Notes: a model not told the origin generated them from the sequence alone. Counted from the stretch's first letter, positions 33,645 through 44,761 are shown. The stretch is DNA of 64,000 bases from Sepiola atlantica (GCA_963556195.1 OY744519.1:112738581-112802580), one strand, 5' to 3'. Numbers and translations are program-made.

Positions 33645-34007
33645 ATGGCAACTGTTAATGCCTTTAAGAGAAATCTACTTTCCTTCAATAACTACAAGAA
33701 ACCTCTTCAACCACCGATTGTCATGGCAAATAACACCCTACCTGAGAGTTCATCATTCAAACTCCTCGGCCTAACTTTCACAGATAACATGAATTCGAAT
33801 AAATACATTAAAGACATTGCCAAGGCTGCAGCAAAGAAGGTGGGCTCCCTCTACCGTGCCAGTAAACTTCTCACACCTGACATTATCCCATATCTCTACA
33901 AAGCCACCATCCGCCCATGCATGGAGTATTGCTGCCACATCTGGGCTGGGGTATCATCGACTAGTCTCTCTCTCTTAGACAAAGCCAAAAACAGAGTCAC
34001 TAACTAA
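33645..34007 (+). pseudogene. LINE RT C-terminal region
   Basis: A 120-codon frame. It continues the LINE after a frame change: SFNNYKKPLQPPIVMANN, FKLLGLTFTDNM, DIAKAAAKKVGSLYRASKLL and ATIRPCMEYCCHIWAGVS. These blocks lie just after the palm, in the thumb and C-terminal connection of Jockey/CR1-like RTs. The ATG is internal to the parental ORF. A stop at 34005 is followed by homologous sequence in other frames. The same blocks, slightly changed, occur on the minus strand at 13.4-13.7 kb. Confidence 0.87.
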
Positions 34008-34455
34008 ATAGGTCCCTCCCTATTCATCAGGCTCCAACCTTTGTCCCATCGCCGCAATGTTGCTTCATTGTGCCTGTTTTACAAGTACTTCAATGGATTG
34101 TGCTCTGATGAACTTGCTGCTCTGGTGCCCCCCACGACATAAATACACTAGACCTACCTGACAATCTGCAAAATCCCATCCATTCACTGTGGAGGTCTCA
34201 GATGCCGAAGATCTTTCTACTCAAGAAGCTTCTTTTTTCATGCCGCTGGACTCTGGAACTCCCTCCCTGTTCCCTGTTTTCCTTACGGTATTGACATGCA
34301 GAAATTTAAAACTAATGTAGACAGACATCTTGCTGCACAGCTCCCAATTTAGGTTGGCCCCTCTCCCCCCAAACTTTCACTCTTTTTCTCAGTAGCCCTT
34401 TACGTCTACAGTGGCATCCTGCCTTGTTTGGAGTGAACTATGTAAAAAAAAAAAA

Positions 34456-36490
34456 CACCATGCCAAATTTCAGCCTGATCAAATAAATAGTATTTGAGTT
34501 ATCAATTTTTCCATGACATAACTTCAGGAATACTTCATACAATATGGAGAAGTAAGGCCCAGATAAGATTTTATCAGGTGGAGTCATACAGTCTCGCGAC
34601 TGACTAATGTTCTTGTCTTTTTAGTATGAACGACTGTTTGCCTACTGATGTTGTCAAAGAAATAATGCCTGCTATTAATGGAGGATTGGAGACCCCAAAC
34701 GTCTGTATGGTACAATGAATACCCTTTTGTGAACCAAAGAATTGGTGAAAGGCATGGATACCCCCAACCCACGAACTCTTGGCGAAACAGTAAGTCGTCT
34801 TCAATTCATTTATTTTGTGCTTCAACATTATATAACCGAAATGTAGTTTATATGCCACAAAACAAACAAATGACACGAAACACAAACATTTCTGACTGAA
34901 TTGAAAGTAAATTTAATGGCTTGAATGAATAAATCCTTTAATTCTTAAAACTACTGCATTAATTTTAATATTTGGAAACAAATATTTTTTATTGAATGAT
35001 GGGTATTATTATACGTTTGCTTCGCTTTAATGAAGCCACCAAGAAGGTATGTTTATTTTTTTAATGCTGGCCATTAGTAATGCCGTAATTTTTATAAAAT
35101 ATCATTTGACAACTTCTAAAATGCTTTCATCTATACATATAAAAGATTAATATTTATAAAAGATTGTCATATAAAAATGTGGTCATATGAAACAAATCAT
35201 ACTGTGAAGGAGAAGTTGGTTACAATCAATATATATTAATTAACAGAATTTACTGATAATGTTTCACAAATTAAAATGGACAAAAACATATTTTACACTA
35301 CCATATTGTACATTAAAACTGTGTATTAAAATGATAGTTAAAAATGAAGTAAAGGCTTGAAATCTCTCTTTTCTTCTTTTTTTTAAAAATCCTTTCATTT
35401 TAAACATCTGACATGATGTATGCTTGGACTTTTGGAAATGTTAATGAAAACTATGCCGAAGTTTTTAACAGAGAGATAAGAGGAACCTATCCATCGATCG
35501 AGAGAAATTGATATGGAAGAAACAACATTCTCTCGGTGAAGCTGATAAATGCAACCACCGTTTCTCTGACATTAGTTTGGAGTTCTACTAAAACTGAAAT
35601 TAATGATAAAATCAATTCTAAAGTCAATCAAACTTATTCATTATATTTCGACGATTCTAACAACAGAAAAACTATTCTTTTTAATTAGAGCTTAACAATC
35701 GAAGTTATTTCCATCCTATTAAGAATCTTTTAATTAATCTATATCTCTCTTTAATTAATGACGAGAAAACAGTTTATGTGAAACCGGTTTTATTTAGTTC
35801 ATATAATATATCTTATTTAATGTCTTTTACAAATATGAGAAAATAAATATTTTCAAATCGGAAATAGCATTGTATTGCATACATAAAGTAGGTATGAAAT
35901 AAATAAAGCCTATTACATTAAAATGTTCTAGTCATAATTTATATTGTACTGTCCTATATTTCACTTCTTTATACACACACACACACATATAGAGAAAGAG
36001 TTTGAATTACTTACGAGACACAAACCTCGAGTGCCTCCAGTCTCTCTGTTTGCCAGGACAACCTAACATGAGGATACTTCCATCGACAAGTAAACCCTGA
36101 CCAAATATTCAAAATAACATAGTATTTGAAGCCCAAATTATATCCCCTCGACACGGTTATACACTGGCTCATACGAGGAAAGGTGCACCTTCTCAAAGTG
36201 ATGTTGTCTCACGTAACAATACTTAGCTGGATACTCCATCAGACTAGTTGAATTCTTGTTCTAGAATCCGGTATGACCAAGAGACTACAAGAGCGATATA
36301 CTATAACATAGTTAACTGGTCAATTGGGGAGAGGAAAATTAACATTCTTAACTTCTTTACTAACTCTACATTTGAGAAATAAAGGAGAACTTTAATAGAA
36401 TATTCGAATATATATGTATCTCATATAGAGATCAAGTGTCAGCCCCAGGAAGGGGCCCCTTGATTTTTGAGAGCTTCGACTGAAATAAAA
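34456..36490. other. No supported gene
   Basis: AT-rich with a short CA tract at 35971-35986. Frames at 34584-34899 on both strands overlap one another and show no domain. Confidence 0.45.
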
Positions 36491-36601
36491 TGAAACATAT
36501 ATATATATCAAAAATGGAAAAGGAAAAAAACAAAATTATTATATAAAAATTTTGTTTTTCCACTTTACATCGCGTTGGAAAATTATTTCCATAATTTTCA
36601 T

Positions 36602-36603
<2 letters not shown>
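36491..36603. mobile_element. Remnant of the TA-flanked palindromic family
   Basis: The right end (GCGTTGGAAAATTATTTCCA then TAATTTTCATCA) matches the right end at 19248-19273. A short local inverted repeat (AAAAACAAAATTATTATATA with AAAATTTTGTTTTT) sits to its left. Lies directly before a TA tract. Confidence 0.6.

Positions 36604-36656
<53 letters not shown>
36604..36656. repeat. Microsatellite (AT)n
   Basis: About 26 AT units. It separates the palindromic remnant from R1 copy 3. Confidence 0.97.
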
Positions 36657-36658
<2 letters not shown>

Positions 36659-37080
36659 TAAAAGAATAGGTAAAATTAATTCCCCAAACAGAACAGTTTT
36701 GCATCACTGTTATGTTCCCTTACGAAGATTAAAATCAAGATATGATGATAGTAAACCTTAAGTCTAGAATCCTTATTCCAATTTTGATCAAAATCCCTTA
36801 CATGATTTTGATTCTAGAAAATGTCTCAAATTTCAGGCTTAAAGCTTAAGGGTCTTAAGAAGAAAGTGATATTCAGAGAATCTGGTTCAATTTGTGTCTA
36901 ATGACTATGGATTACTATGGATTAAATTCAATACAAATCTGAATTATTTGAATTTTTAAATGGGAGGTTGCTCCTACATTATACTCCTTAAAAAACCCTT
37001 TAAAATACTTTCTTTGAAACTAAAATACTTTTTTTTGAAACTGAAATTCAAGGAATATTTATTAATTGATATAAATAGAG

Positions 37081-37310
37081 ATTGTGTCCGCCCGTAAGTC
37101 ATAATTTTTTTAATGTAATAAATAACTTACAGAATTTGTCTCATTTTGAAATATAAGAGATCTTAACTATTTTTAGAAATGGAAAATATTGCATTAATAG
37201 TTAATAATAAATTTCCAACAAATAAAGCGGATGCAATGACCGGAAATCGGAACTGAAATCTTGAGATCTTCAGTCTGAGGTTCTAGTAACTGAGCTATTT
37301 GGATTTTCTT
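37081..37310 (-). repeat. tRNA-Phe-derived SINE with 10-bp target-site duplication
   Basis: The flanks 37071-37080 and 37311-37320 are both ATAAATAGAG, an exact 10-bp direct repeat bounding a 230-bp insert. On the minus strand the insert starts with a tRNA-like sequence, continues as an AT-rich body and ends at GGGCGGACACAATCTCTATT next to the left duplication. It has no hammerhead motif. Confidence 0.82.
37231..37304 (-). pseudogene. tRNA-Phe(GAA)-like SINE head
   Basis: Minus strand: AAATAGCTCAGTTACTAGAA (A-box region), CAGACTGAAGATCTCAAG (anticodon arm, anticodon GAA) and AGTTCCGATTTCCGG (B-box region). The first two closely match eukaryotic tRNA-Phe. The T-arm and acceptor ends no longer pair well, so I call it a tRNA-derived promoter head rather than a functional tRNA gene. 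Confidence 0.8.
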
Positions 37311-37768
37311 ATAAATAGAGCTTAAAACATTTCTGTGACAAAATAATTATAGCTTTGATGTGACGTCACAGATTCATAGTTTAAGTCATGTTTCAAAACA
37401 TGAATTCAAACAGAAGTGATAATAAAAGTAAATAAATTAATCTGTAAACATTATCAATAGCGTTGGAAATTCTTTTAATAGTCGATAACAATTTATTTTG
37501 CTTTAACTACCTATTGGCGTTAAAACAATTTAGTATTTAATATATAATAAAAAATTTATCCCCTACTTATTAAAATTTCACAAAAATAGGAGGTTTCTGA
37601 ATTTTTCATCCCTTTTTACTCTCTTTGCATAAAACTTAATTAAAATAAATATCGCCCACATTACAACTCCTTACGCCTCACAGCTGTGTTACAAAATTCA
37701 TAATAGGTTAATTAGTTTAGGAGTGAATCCTTTACATACAAATAAATAAACAGATAAACATACCTAAC

Positions 37769-37770
<2 letters not shown>

Positions 37771-37810
<40 letters not shown>
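37771..37810. repeat. Microsatellite (TA)n
   Basis: TA tract at the 3' end of R1 copy 3. Confidence 0.95.
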
Positions 37811-37814
<4 letters not shown>

Positions 37815-37846
37815 TTTATGACAATAATAAGCAGTAATTTTCATAT

Positions 37847-37940
37847 CCTACACTGAAAAATGCATATACATTAAACATATGTGTCTGTAGGTAAAAGTAA
37901 TAAAAATATAAACAGTTTATATATATATATATATATATAC
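37847..37940 (+). repeat. 3' end of a hammerhead SINE, core degenerate, copy 5
   Basis: 37847-37891: CCTACA, CTGAAAA (was CTGATGA), ATG-CATATA-CAT, TAAA (was GAAA), CATATGTG, TC, TGTAGG. Stem I pairs perfectly at six positions although both core boxes are mutated. The tail TAAAAGTAATAAAAATATAA runs into a TA tract. No tRNA head is visible upstream. Confidence 0.72.
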
Positions 37941-38089
37941 ATGTATTTTTATGTAATTATTTTTATTGTTGATTGTAGCGTTCGTTGTTATTTTGCTTAC
38001 TATTATTTCGATTGTCTCACTTTCCTAAGTGATTAAGATGCAGAAAATTGCATTATTAGTCGCCCTTAACTTCATAGGACGTATTTTTT

Positions 38090-38245
38090 CCGTTAATATA
38101 TATTTTTATTTATTTTATACGTACATAAAAGTAATCCATGGACACGTGTTTCTGGCTCACAGCCGTCATCAGCATGGCTAACTTAGACAGAGATCGAACC
38201 TTCGATATTGATGTCTATAGTCCAGACGCTCCATCTAGAAATATG
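38090..38245 (-). repeat. tRNA-derived SINE with intact hammerhead, copy 6
   Basis: Minus strand: A-box-like TGGAGCGTCTGGA (about 38235-38223) and B-box GGTTCGATCTC (38198-38188), then a hammerhead (38177-38136), then the tail ATTACTTTTATGTACGTATA and A/T-rich sequence. Shorter than copy 1 but built the same way. Confidence 0.83.
38136..38177 (-). ncRNA. Type I hammerhead ribozyme motif, core intact
   Basis: Minus strand: CCATG, CTGATGA, a 13-nt stem II region containing GGCT-GTG-AGCC, GAAA, CACGTG, TC, CATGG. Stem I pairs at all five positions and stem II at four. One C-A mismatch sits next to the core. Both core boxes and the cleavage triplet GTC are intact. Stem III is minimal. Confidence 0.82.
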
Positions 38246-38275
38246 TACGATTTTTATCACCTAAATATTTAATAG

Positions 38276-38299
38276 AGAGAGAGAGAGAGAGAGAGAGAT
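38276..38299. repeat. Microsatellite (GA)n
   Basis: About twelve GA units. Confidence 0.95.
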
Positions 38300-38322
38300 G
38301 CATGCGCGGTCGGTAGTATGAT

Positions 38323-38703
38323 TTGTTGGCTATGTACAAAGGAAATGTTAAATTAGTTGTTTACAAGGCCAAAATAACAGCCGTAATTTCAAACCTAACT
38401 AGCAAAATATATGTTGGGATGGTACAAGGCAATTTTAGAAAGCACTTTTATGCACACTCTGCATCCTTCAGCCACCAGAAGAAGAAAAATTCAAACAACA
38501 GCATTCAAAGGGCGTGTTTACAATATAAAATACGAGAACACATCATAAAAATTGACTTCATATATTCTAGGTTTCAAGTATTTTTATTATGCACCACAGA
38601 AAAACTCAGAATTCTAACTAACTGTCTGAATGTTAAATCAGAATTTTTCAGGGAATGCCGTACCGAACGAAATATTTACTTGATCACCCAAAAGCAACAT
38701 TGA
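38323..38703 (+). pseudogene. Penelope-like element GIY-YIG endonuclease fragment
   Basis: A 126-codon frame resembling the C-terminal part of Penelope-like retroelement proteins. VVYKAKITAVISN (about 12-24) corresponds to the segment before the catalytic motif. KIYVGMVQGNFRKHFYAHSA (28-47) covers the YIG-type motif (IYVGM here) and the following Arg and His positions. LCTTEKLRILTNCLN (89-103) and SEFFRECRTERN (107-118) match the conserved LC-TEK and SE--KCRHRNK tail. In intact elements this nuclease primes integration. The spacing between blocks is altered and the RT domain upstream is absent, so this is a relic. The assignment is by motif memory. The alternative is a stray GIY-YIG host gene, less likely given the tail motif. 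Confidence 0.72.
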
Positions 38704-39874
38704 TCAGCAAGATTTTGGATTTCTGTATATATTTAAGGAAAATGTTGAGTGTGTGTGTTCACATGTAAGAACCTGCCTGACTGACAGACAATACATGTGA
38801 ATATTATATGTGTTTATGTGTGCATGTGGTTTGTGGAATATCTACAGAAAAAGTAACATGTGTCCACAGATGGAAGAATGGATGAGTGTACAAAAGTAGT
38901 TATATGAATGCCTAAGCATGTATGTATGTGCTGATCTTGACTCTCTCTGTATGTGTACATAATCAACCCTAGCGTCTCTTGATTAACCGTAATAGTGATT
39001 GCGAATTTGCATGTTTCTATATATGTGTGCTCATTTCTCCTTTCTTTTATCAGACACATGTGTGAGCAAGAGACCCCATCTAAGTCGTTCATTCTTGTGT
39101 TTGTATGTTTTCTTTATTCATTTTGCCACGAGTAGTCTTTCAACTTACAACATTACAACACTGATAATTTTGTCTATCCGGCAAATTTGCAGTGTTGAAC
39201 TGGAAACCATAACGTTTTGAAAAATTGACTATTGTATAGAAAATCCAAGAGTAAATATTGCTCTTTCATGCATGATTGAGTATTCTGTGTTTACATTCCT
39301 CAACGATAGATGTACATATATCTTTTTCTAGAAAGATCTTTTATACTTAAACGTAATGAACACTTTTCTGAATTAAAAAAAAAATACACTAAATAAATAA
39401 ATGAATTATATAGTTCCAAAAGGAACTCGACTACAGAGGATGTTTTCACATATGCTAAATAAATTCAGAGTAAATATTCCTACATGCCTTTATTCTACCA
39501 ACTGATCATCCCTTAAAATATAAGCAAAAAAACAAATATTCAATACAACTCAACTCTTTATCAAACAGAGAGCTGCTTGAAAAACGATCCAAAAATATTT
39601 TTAAAAGGGAAACTCAACGAACATCACCATTAGCCATTTGACTTCTGGTTTTAGAGATTTTCGTCAATATTCCTCATCCAACGTGACTGGAAAAAGAGCA
39701 AGTTAGAATTTGTCCTAATTCAAGGATGACCATATGAACGAAACCTGGGTATCTTCAGTAGACATAGTAATATATATTATTTAAATAAAATGATTAAAAT
39801 TAGCTCTTTCATGACATGCGATCGAGCCCTTTGATGTTTTTCTGCAAACTTGTGATACATAATATATATATAGG

Positions 39875-39907
<33 letters not shown>

Positions 39908-40085
39908 GTAGTGTATTTTCACAGTAATTACATGTATCATTGTAGACAATTGTATATTTTTGTTTCATTATTTAACATTTGTTATTGCTTGCTCATGAAC
40001 AAGTTGTTTGTATTCCTTTCAAGTGTGTATAGTATTCGTCCGATATTCTCCTCCCTAGCAATTTTCCTAGCTATCCTTATTTCTA
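38704..40085. other. No supported gene; small CA/TA tracts
   Basis: Contains CACACACACA followed by (TA)n at 39873-39908. Frames at 38814-39220 overlap on both strands and carry no domain. Confidence 0.45.
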
Positions 40086-40087
40086 GG

Positions 40088-40397
40088 TACATTACCGTAA
40101 AGATTTGTGGCAAAGTCTTTTCAGCCTGTGTTCGCTCTGCCATCTTGCATGGCAGTGAGACATGGGTCCCAAACGCTTCTGACCTGCAACGTCTTTCGCA
40201 TAATGATTGTGCTATAATCAGGCAGAAAACTAGAGGAAAGAATCCCTTCAACTGTGCTTCATCAGAAACCTGTTATTGGAGGGATTCTGGATGCCTTACA
40301 CACTTGGATCAGTCTGCATGGAGAGCAGGAGTGAGCCGTTGCCTGGCGTTGCTTACTCCAAAGTCCGGGACACTCAACGCATCTTAAATACCAAAAC
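40088..40397 (+). pseudogene. LINE RT C-terminal fragment (second LINE type)
   Basis: The frame reads SRYITVKICGKVFSACVRSA, ILHGSETWVPNASDLQRLSH, NDCAIIRQKTRGKNPFN and later DQSAWRAGVSRCLALLTPKS. The block RxKVFxACVRSAxLHGSETW-P---DLQRL-RND--MIR-- is the conserved region after the RT palm in a widespread animal LINE type; the KxxxSGTLNAS end is the C-terminus. Residues usually forming RWICG are replaced (RQKTRG), and the middle is shortened. The catalytic domain is absent. The homologous part starts near 40088; the upstream 59 codons of the open frame do not match. The fragment ends in a (GAT)n tract, the 3' tail. Confidence 0.82.
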
Positions 40398-40468
<71 letters not shown>

Positions 40469-40469
40469 C
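40398..40469. repeat. (ATG)n tail of the LINE fragment
   Basis: About 24 ATG/GAT units starting ten bases after the LINE stop codon. A simple-repeat 3' end is typical of LINEs that do not use poly(A). Confidence 0.93.
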
Positions 40470-41560
40470 TTTAGAGTTTGGCATGAATTATTGCCATTTT
40501 TAATTAATCCATACCACTACAAGATAGAATGAATAAACAATAAAGAAATTAAATCCGCCTGATAAAAAAATTATTATTTGACACCTACTATAGTCAAATT
40601 CCTTTGTAAAACTCTTTGTTTAATGTGTCAACAAAATATGACTGTCGCCTGTGGCCTTGATCACCTTTGACAATAGTTAATGTTTTCCTTATTTACTTCC
40701 AAAAGCCAATTTATGTCTTTTCTCATCCGACTTTTATTTATTTTCACTTTAAGGAAAATTTTATTACATTACCAAAAATGTTTTTCTTATTATCATGTAA
40801 TTACTAATATGAATTTGTAAGGCTTTCAAAAATGAACAATTGTTCTTTGTTCAAAATTTTAAAAGTCTTTTCACTCCTCTAATTTTGCTAATCTTACAAA
40901 TAATGGTTTCCTTCGATATTGTCAAAATAAGAATAAAAAAGGTAAATTTGGTAAAAATAACTTCTTGGTTCATTGGCTGCACACAATGCAGAGTTCAGTT
41001 CACTAATGTATATTTTTAAATTATTTAAAGTTGTCAAATTTTAATTTGTTTACTACAATTTCTTTTCACAAAACATTGTGAATCGATTCATTAAAGCTAT
41101 CATTACTGTTGTACTTTCGATTTGGACCAGTGTAATAATATCTAAATAAAGTTAGAATGGTAATTTTCTATGGAAGGTTAACATTAAGTAGATTAGAAGT
41201 CGAGTCAGAGCGACGTGTCCTGGCAGTGACGTCAGAGAGACAGGAAGCCCATAATCTGACGTGGTTAATAAGCAGAGAGCCTCCTCTTTTGACTGAATTA
41301 ATAGGGAAAGCACTTGTGTTCTCCTGAAAGAAAAACCTGGTTTGTTAACCAAAACAAGTTCTGATGCTCTTTCTCTTCTTTCATGGATTCTATCACATTC
41401 CAACATTCTTTTAATTCTTTTAATATTTCCAATTATTTCATTTATTTACTTCATCTTCTCCATTTTCTTACATTTTTATCAAACATTTCTCATTTTAAAT
41501 TAACGTTTTCTCTTTAATGTTCACTTGACATCTTTATTTTACAGTGTTAAAACAAGTTTC
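40470..41560. other. No supported gene
   Basis: AT-rich. An 84-codon minus-strand frame (41152-41406) shows no domain. Confidence 0.45.
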
Positions 41561-41564
41561 TGTC

Positions 41565-41665
41565 TGCAAGAACCGGTGGCCCAACAAATATAAATGCTAA
41601 GTAATAATCAGTTCTCAGTGACAGTTTTCTGGAGGTTGAAGGTTCAAGCCTCAGTACGAGCGATA
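41565..41665 (+). repeat. Possible tRNA-like SINE head
   Basis: A-box-like GGTGGCCCAACAAATATAAA and a good B-box GGTTCAAGCCT (41640-41650), about 65 bp apart. No hammerhead or clear tail follows. Confidence 0.4.
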
Positions 41666-41729
41666 CTAATACAATTAGAAATTACTTAAAACTTATGCTC
41701 GGTTATAGATCACGGAACGAGACCAAACT

Positions 41730-41930
41730 ACACCCATGGATTAAATAAAGGATTCTGTTCGAAATTCCGTACAAATTCTCAAGTTCAACATCAAGATTTT
41801 AAAATTCGACAAGACATGCCGGTAGAAAGTCAGAAGTTACACAGACAGAAACGTTGTGAGAATACCATCCAAGATGAGAACATCAGTCCGAACAATCCAA
41901 ATAATTACCAATCCTCATCTAAAAAAATTC
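41730..41930 (+). repeat. Dispersed repeat P, copy 2
   Basis: Collinear with 10055-10265: TGGATTAAATAAAGGATTCT, GAAATTCCGTACAAATTC, AAGTTCAACATCAAGAT, GACAGAAACGTTGTGAGAAT and ACCATCCAAGATGAGA. Confidence 0.72.
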
Positions 41931-44199
41931 CGAAACATGAGTTTCTGTTTCTTCCTTTGAAACTAAAACCAATTATTTTTGTCTGAATATTTCAGGTGAG
42001 GAATTCAATCGTTATTTACATTGTTTGTCTTCGGACTATTGTCCTCATAAACATTGATATTTATATTAATACTACGTTCCAGCAGATGTGTCCTGCAGCC
42101 TTCTTTGGGTGAACAATCATAAAATATCAGGACAATATTCAGAAATAGTTTCACTTTAAAATAATAGATTTTCCAAACTTAATACAAAGAAAAATATGAC
42201 CAACAACGGTACTTATTATATCCGAAGCAGTCAGCCTAGTAAATTTATGAATTTCATATGAGGAAAAGAATTATAACAATGGAAAAAAAATAACATCGAA
42301 ATGCAAATATTTTTACAAATATTTGAAATTTATTTCCTCAATATTGTCTTCAAAATCCACCAAAAGTCAGGATCAATGACTCATGACTTAACATGTAACA
42401 AATACCCAAAAAAGGATTAATTAAAAAGATTGCAATAAAAGTTGTTTATATTATTCAAGTAATAGTAATCACAAGGGGAGAAACCCCATGCTTTACTTAT
42501 TCAAGTAACAGTGATCACAGTAACACCGCAAATGCTTTACTCGTTTTTAGTTGCTACTTTCACCTTTTCCTTCTCAAATTAATTCATTTACTCATTCAGT
42601 TTTTTCTGCTTTCTAAGATTATTATTTTTTAAATTATTCTTTATAACCATTTTCATCTTGTACTCTGTAAATATCCTTTAAATGTAGCCTCTTTTCCAGC
42701 ATAATTGTAACCTTTTTCTTTTAATTCTTTTCAAAGCCAACTTGAATTCTTTTCTTTCAAGAAGGAAAACATTTTTTTTCATTTCCTGAGACTGTCCAGA
42801 ATTACCAGATAAGGAGGAAGATAATCCAGGTATTACAGCTGAACATATATAATCTCTGACACGATTCCCATGAGCCTGAGAGATGAGCATTACTTCCAGG
42901 TCAGCTAAGACACAAATACTAACCTGCTTTTAAAAATTCCTCTCTCTGACTGAAGATCATGCTCAGATCAGAATATGCCATCTGTACAGACAGATAGATT
43001 ACAAAATAAATAAGAAATTACGAAATCAAATAAACAGAATTCCGCAAATTTACCATCATGCTTATCTTTCATCAATGTCAAACTTTTAGTTTTCGTTGCA
43101 AAGAAATCTGAGCTGGTTATAATATTTGATTTCTTGTTCTGTTTCTTTTACTACCAATCCCTCAACTTCCCGTGAGAATATTTGCTTTACTCTGACTTGT
43201 ACTGAGAAGAACTTTGAGAGCTTGTGGCCTTATGCCACGTGAGTTCAGGTGCAAAAATAAAACGCTATCAAATTGATCTTGAAAAACAAAGATGGAATAG
43301 ATGAGTAGAAAAGAGAACGGATTTAAAAGTGAAGTGTTCACAGCAGCAAGTTGCAGACGTGGATAAAAAAGAACAAAAGTGGAATCAACCACTGCTATCT
43401 TACCGGTATCAGAGCCTCCAAACATTTGATAGGAAAATTCTTACTTGAATGTAGCAATCTTTATATATTAGATTATCTACTCATGGACTAGCAACCCACC
43501 AGAATCCAGAGAAAGGACTTGCCCATCTAAGCATAACAGAACTTCCCAGCCTTCTTATAAACCAACTTTCTTGGCTTCTGTCTCAGTTTATTTGGTTTGA
43601 GTTCAACTAGTGAAACAGTTGAGCACTGACTACTAAATTCATTACTCTCATAATATTCATCCTAATTCAACTGTCATACTATACATCTTATTAACCTTTA
43701 TCCTCAGGTGTTTTTTGCCTTGGATATTTGTGCCTAGTTAGAAAAAAATAGATATCAGACGATTTTCCTAACAACCCTTTCACTAACACCAATGAGCAAA
43801 TATTTTCTATTGAAATGAAAATGAACAAATGGAATTTACATAAAGAGTTTCATTCTTGACTTGGAAATTATTTTATTCAATATTTTCATAATAAAATATG
43901 ATAATAATGGTGATCATGACGATAATGATGTCGTTAAGCAATTCCGACAACAAATGTATTCTTGGAGTTTGTATAACGATATTTACAGTTTAAAATGAAT
44001 CAATTGTTGACATGTTTTCATTCTCGTCAATATCTCTTATTTTCTGCTACTTTTTTGGCGGTCAATTGGATATGATTTTTATCTTTCATCGGGAGACCAG
44101 GTTGAACAGATATGAAGTCGTTTTATATCTCCATTTTTCACAGAGCTTATTTGTTCTTTACTTCTTTTGATCCGCTTCTTGACCATTTTCTCTCTCTCA
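41931..44199. other. No supported gene
   Basis: AT-rich. Minus-strand frames at 42678-42890 and 43162-43425 have no recognisable domain. Confidence 0.45.
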
Positions 44200-44201
44200 T
44201 T

Positions 44202-44281
<80 letters not shown>

Positions 44282-44284
44282 ATA
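44200..44284. repeat. Microsatellite (TA)n with two phase breaks
   Basis: Over 80 bp of TA steps with single-base interruptions. Another TA tract follows to the left edge of the transposon at 44326. Confidence 0.96.
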
Positions 44285-44535
44285 GTAATATTTATTATAC
44301 TTTAAAGTTATATTATATATATATACAGGGTGATTCATAAGTCACTTAGCTATTTAAAATGATTACCATATGAAGCACAAACATACTATGAACTTTTGAT
44401 AATTGTTATCTTACTCTCTAATTACTGCTATTTGTTATTTTAAATTTGTTCGTTTATATATTTGTTTCTATATATATTTATTTTTATTTATTTAAATTTG
44501 TGTAAATCATCATATGTGCTTTTCTTTCAGGCAGT

Positions 44536-44622
44536 ATGTCATTTACAATTGAAGAGCGAATTTTTATTGTTATTCATATGGCCAAATTTGATGAATCTCC
44601 CACACTTGTTGAAAGGCAATGA
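44536..44622 (+). pseudogene. N-terminal remnant of the transposase
   Basis: A 28-codon frame starting ATG: MSFTIEERIFIVIHMAKFDE followed by SPTLVERQ and a stop. The FTIEERIFIV...SPTLVxRQ pattern resembles the short N-terminal helix-turn-helix region (DUF4817-like, from memory) of some insect and mollusc mariner-type transposases, a DNA-binding segment for the terminal repeats. It is preceded by a splice-acceptor-like TTTCTTTCAG. The rest of the N-terminal domain and the DDE catalytic core are deleted. The sequence joins directly to the C-terminal remnant with a frame change. Confidence 0.65.
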
Positions 44623-44761
44623 CGACCTCAAATCAAAAATCACTGCCAAGTTTGTTAAAATTAATCAATCAGATATGCTACAAAGAGTCGTTAATTCCTT
44701 TCAAAAGAAAATGGAGCTATGCATGCAGAACGAAGGTGGAAATTTTGACATTTTTCTGTAA
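44620..44761 (+). pseudogene. C-terminal remnant of the transposase
   Basis: In the frame ending at TAA 44759-44761 the last 44 residues include DMLQRVVNSFQKKMELCMQN and EGGNFDIFL. LxRVxxSFxxRxxxCxxxxGxxFxxxx is a common C-terminal signature of mariner-like transposases that carry an FTxEER start. No catalytic Asp or Glu is within this piece. The in-frame ATG of the longer open frame (44462) lies in the transposon's left noncoding part and is not a start. Confidence 0.65.

Larger units (their letters stand above)
32250..34440 (+). pseudogene. Non-LTR retrotransposon (LINE, Jockey/CR1-like), internally deleted
   Basis: The most complete element of the window. In order: an apurinic-type endonuclease (32235-33161), a linker, a remnant RT palm (33158-33622), the C-terminal region (33645-34007) and further frame-shifted C-terminal sequence to about 34350. 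The last part includes a PLSHRRNVASLCLFYKYF-like block near 34035-34090 and a KFKTNVDRHL-like block near 34300-34330. A 3' untranslated part ends in a run of A at 34444-34455. Intact relatives cut a target strand and prime reverse transcription from it. Here at least two frameshifts, a stop at about 33620 and loss of most of the RT fingers and palm make it inactive. A partial copy sits antisense at 13.32-13.74 kb. Confidence 0.88.
36657..37770 (+). repeat. Dispersed repeat R1, copy 3, interrupted
   Basis: 36657-37070 and about 37556-37770 are collinear with R1 copies 1 and 2. The central part, roughly 37071-37555, is foreign and contains a tRNA-Phe-derived SINE (37081-37310). An internal duplication (GAAACTAAAATACTTT / GAAACTGAAATTCA) is present near 37010-37050. 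The 3' end GGAGTGAATCCTTTACATAC is conserved. Confidence 0.8.

Noticed and set aside
37231..37304. A functional tRNA-Phe gene
   Set aside because: The acceptor and T-arm pairing is degraded, and the sequence is the head of an insert bounded by target-site duplications.
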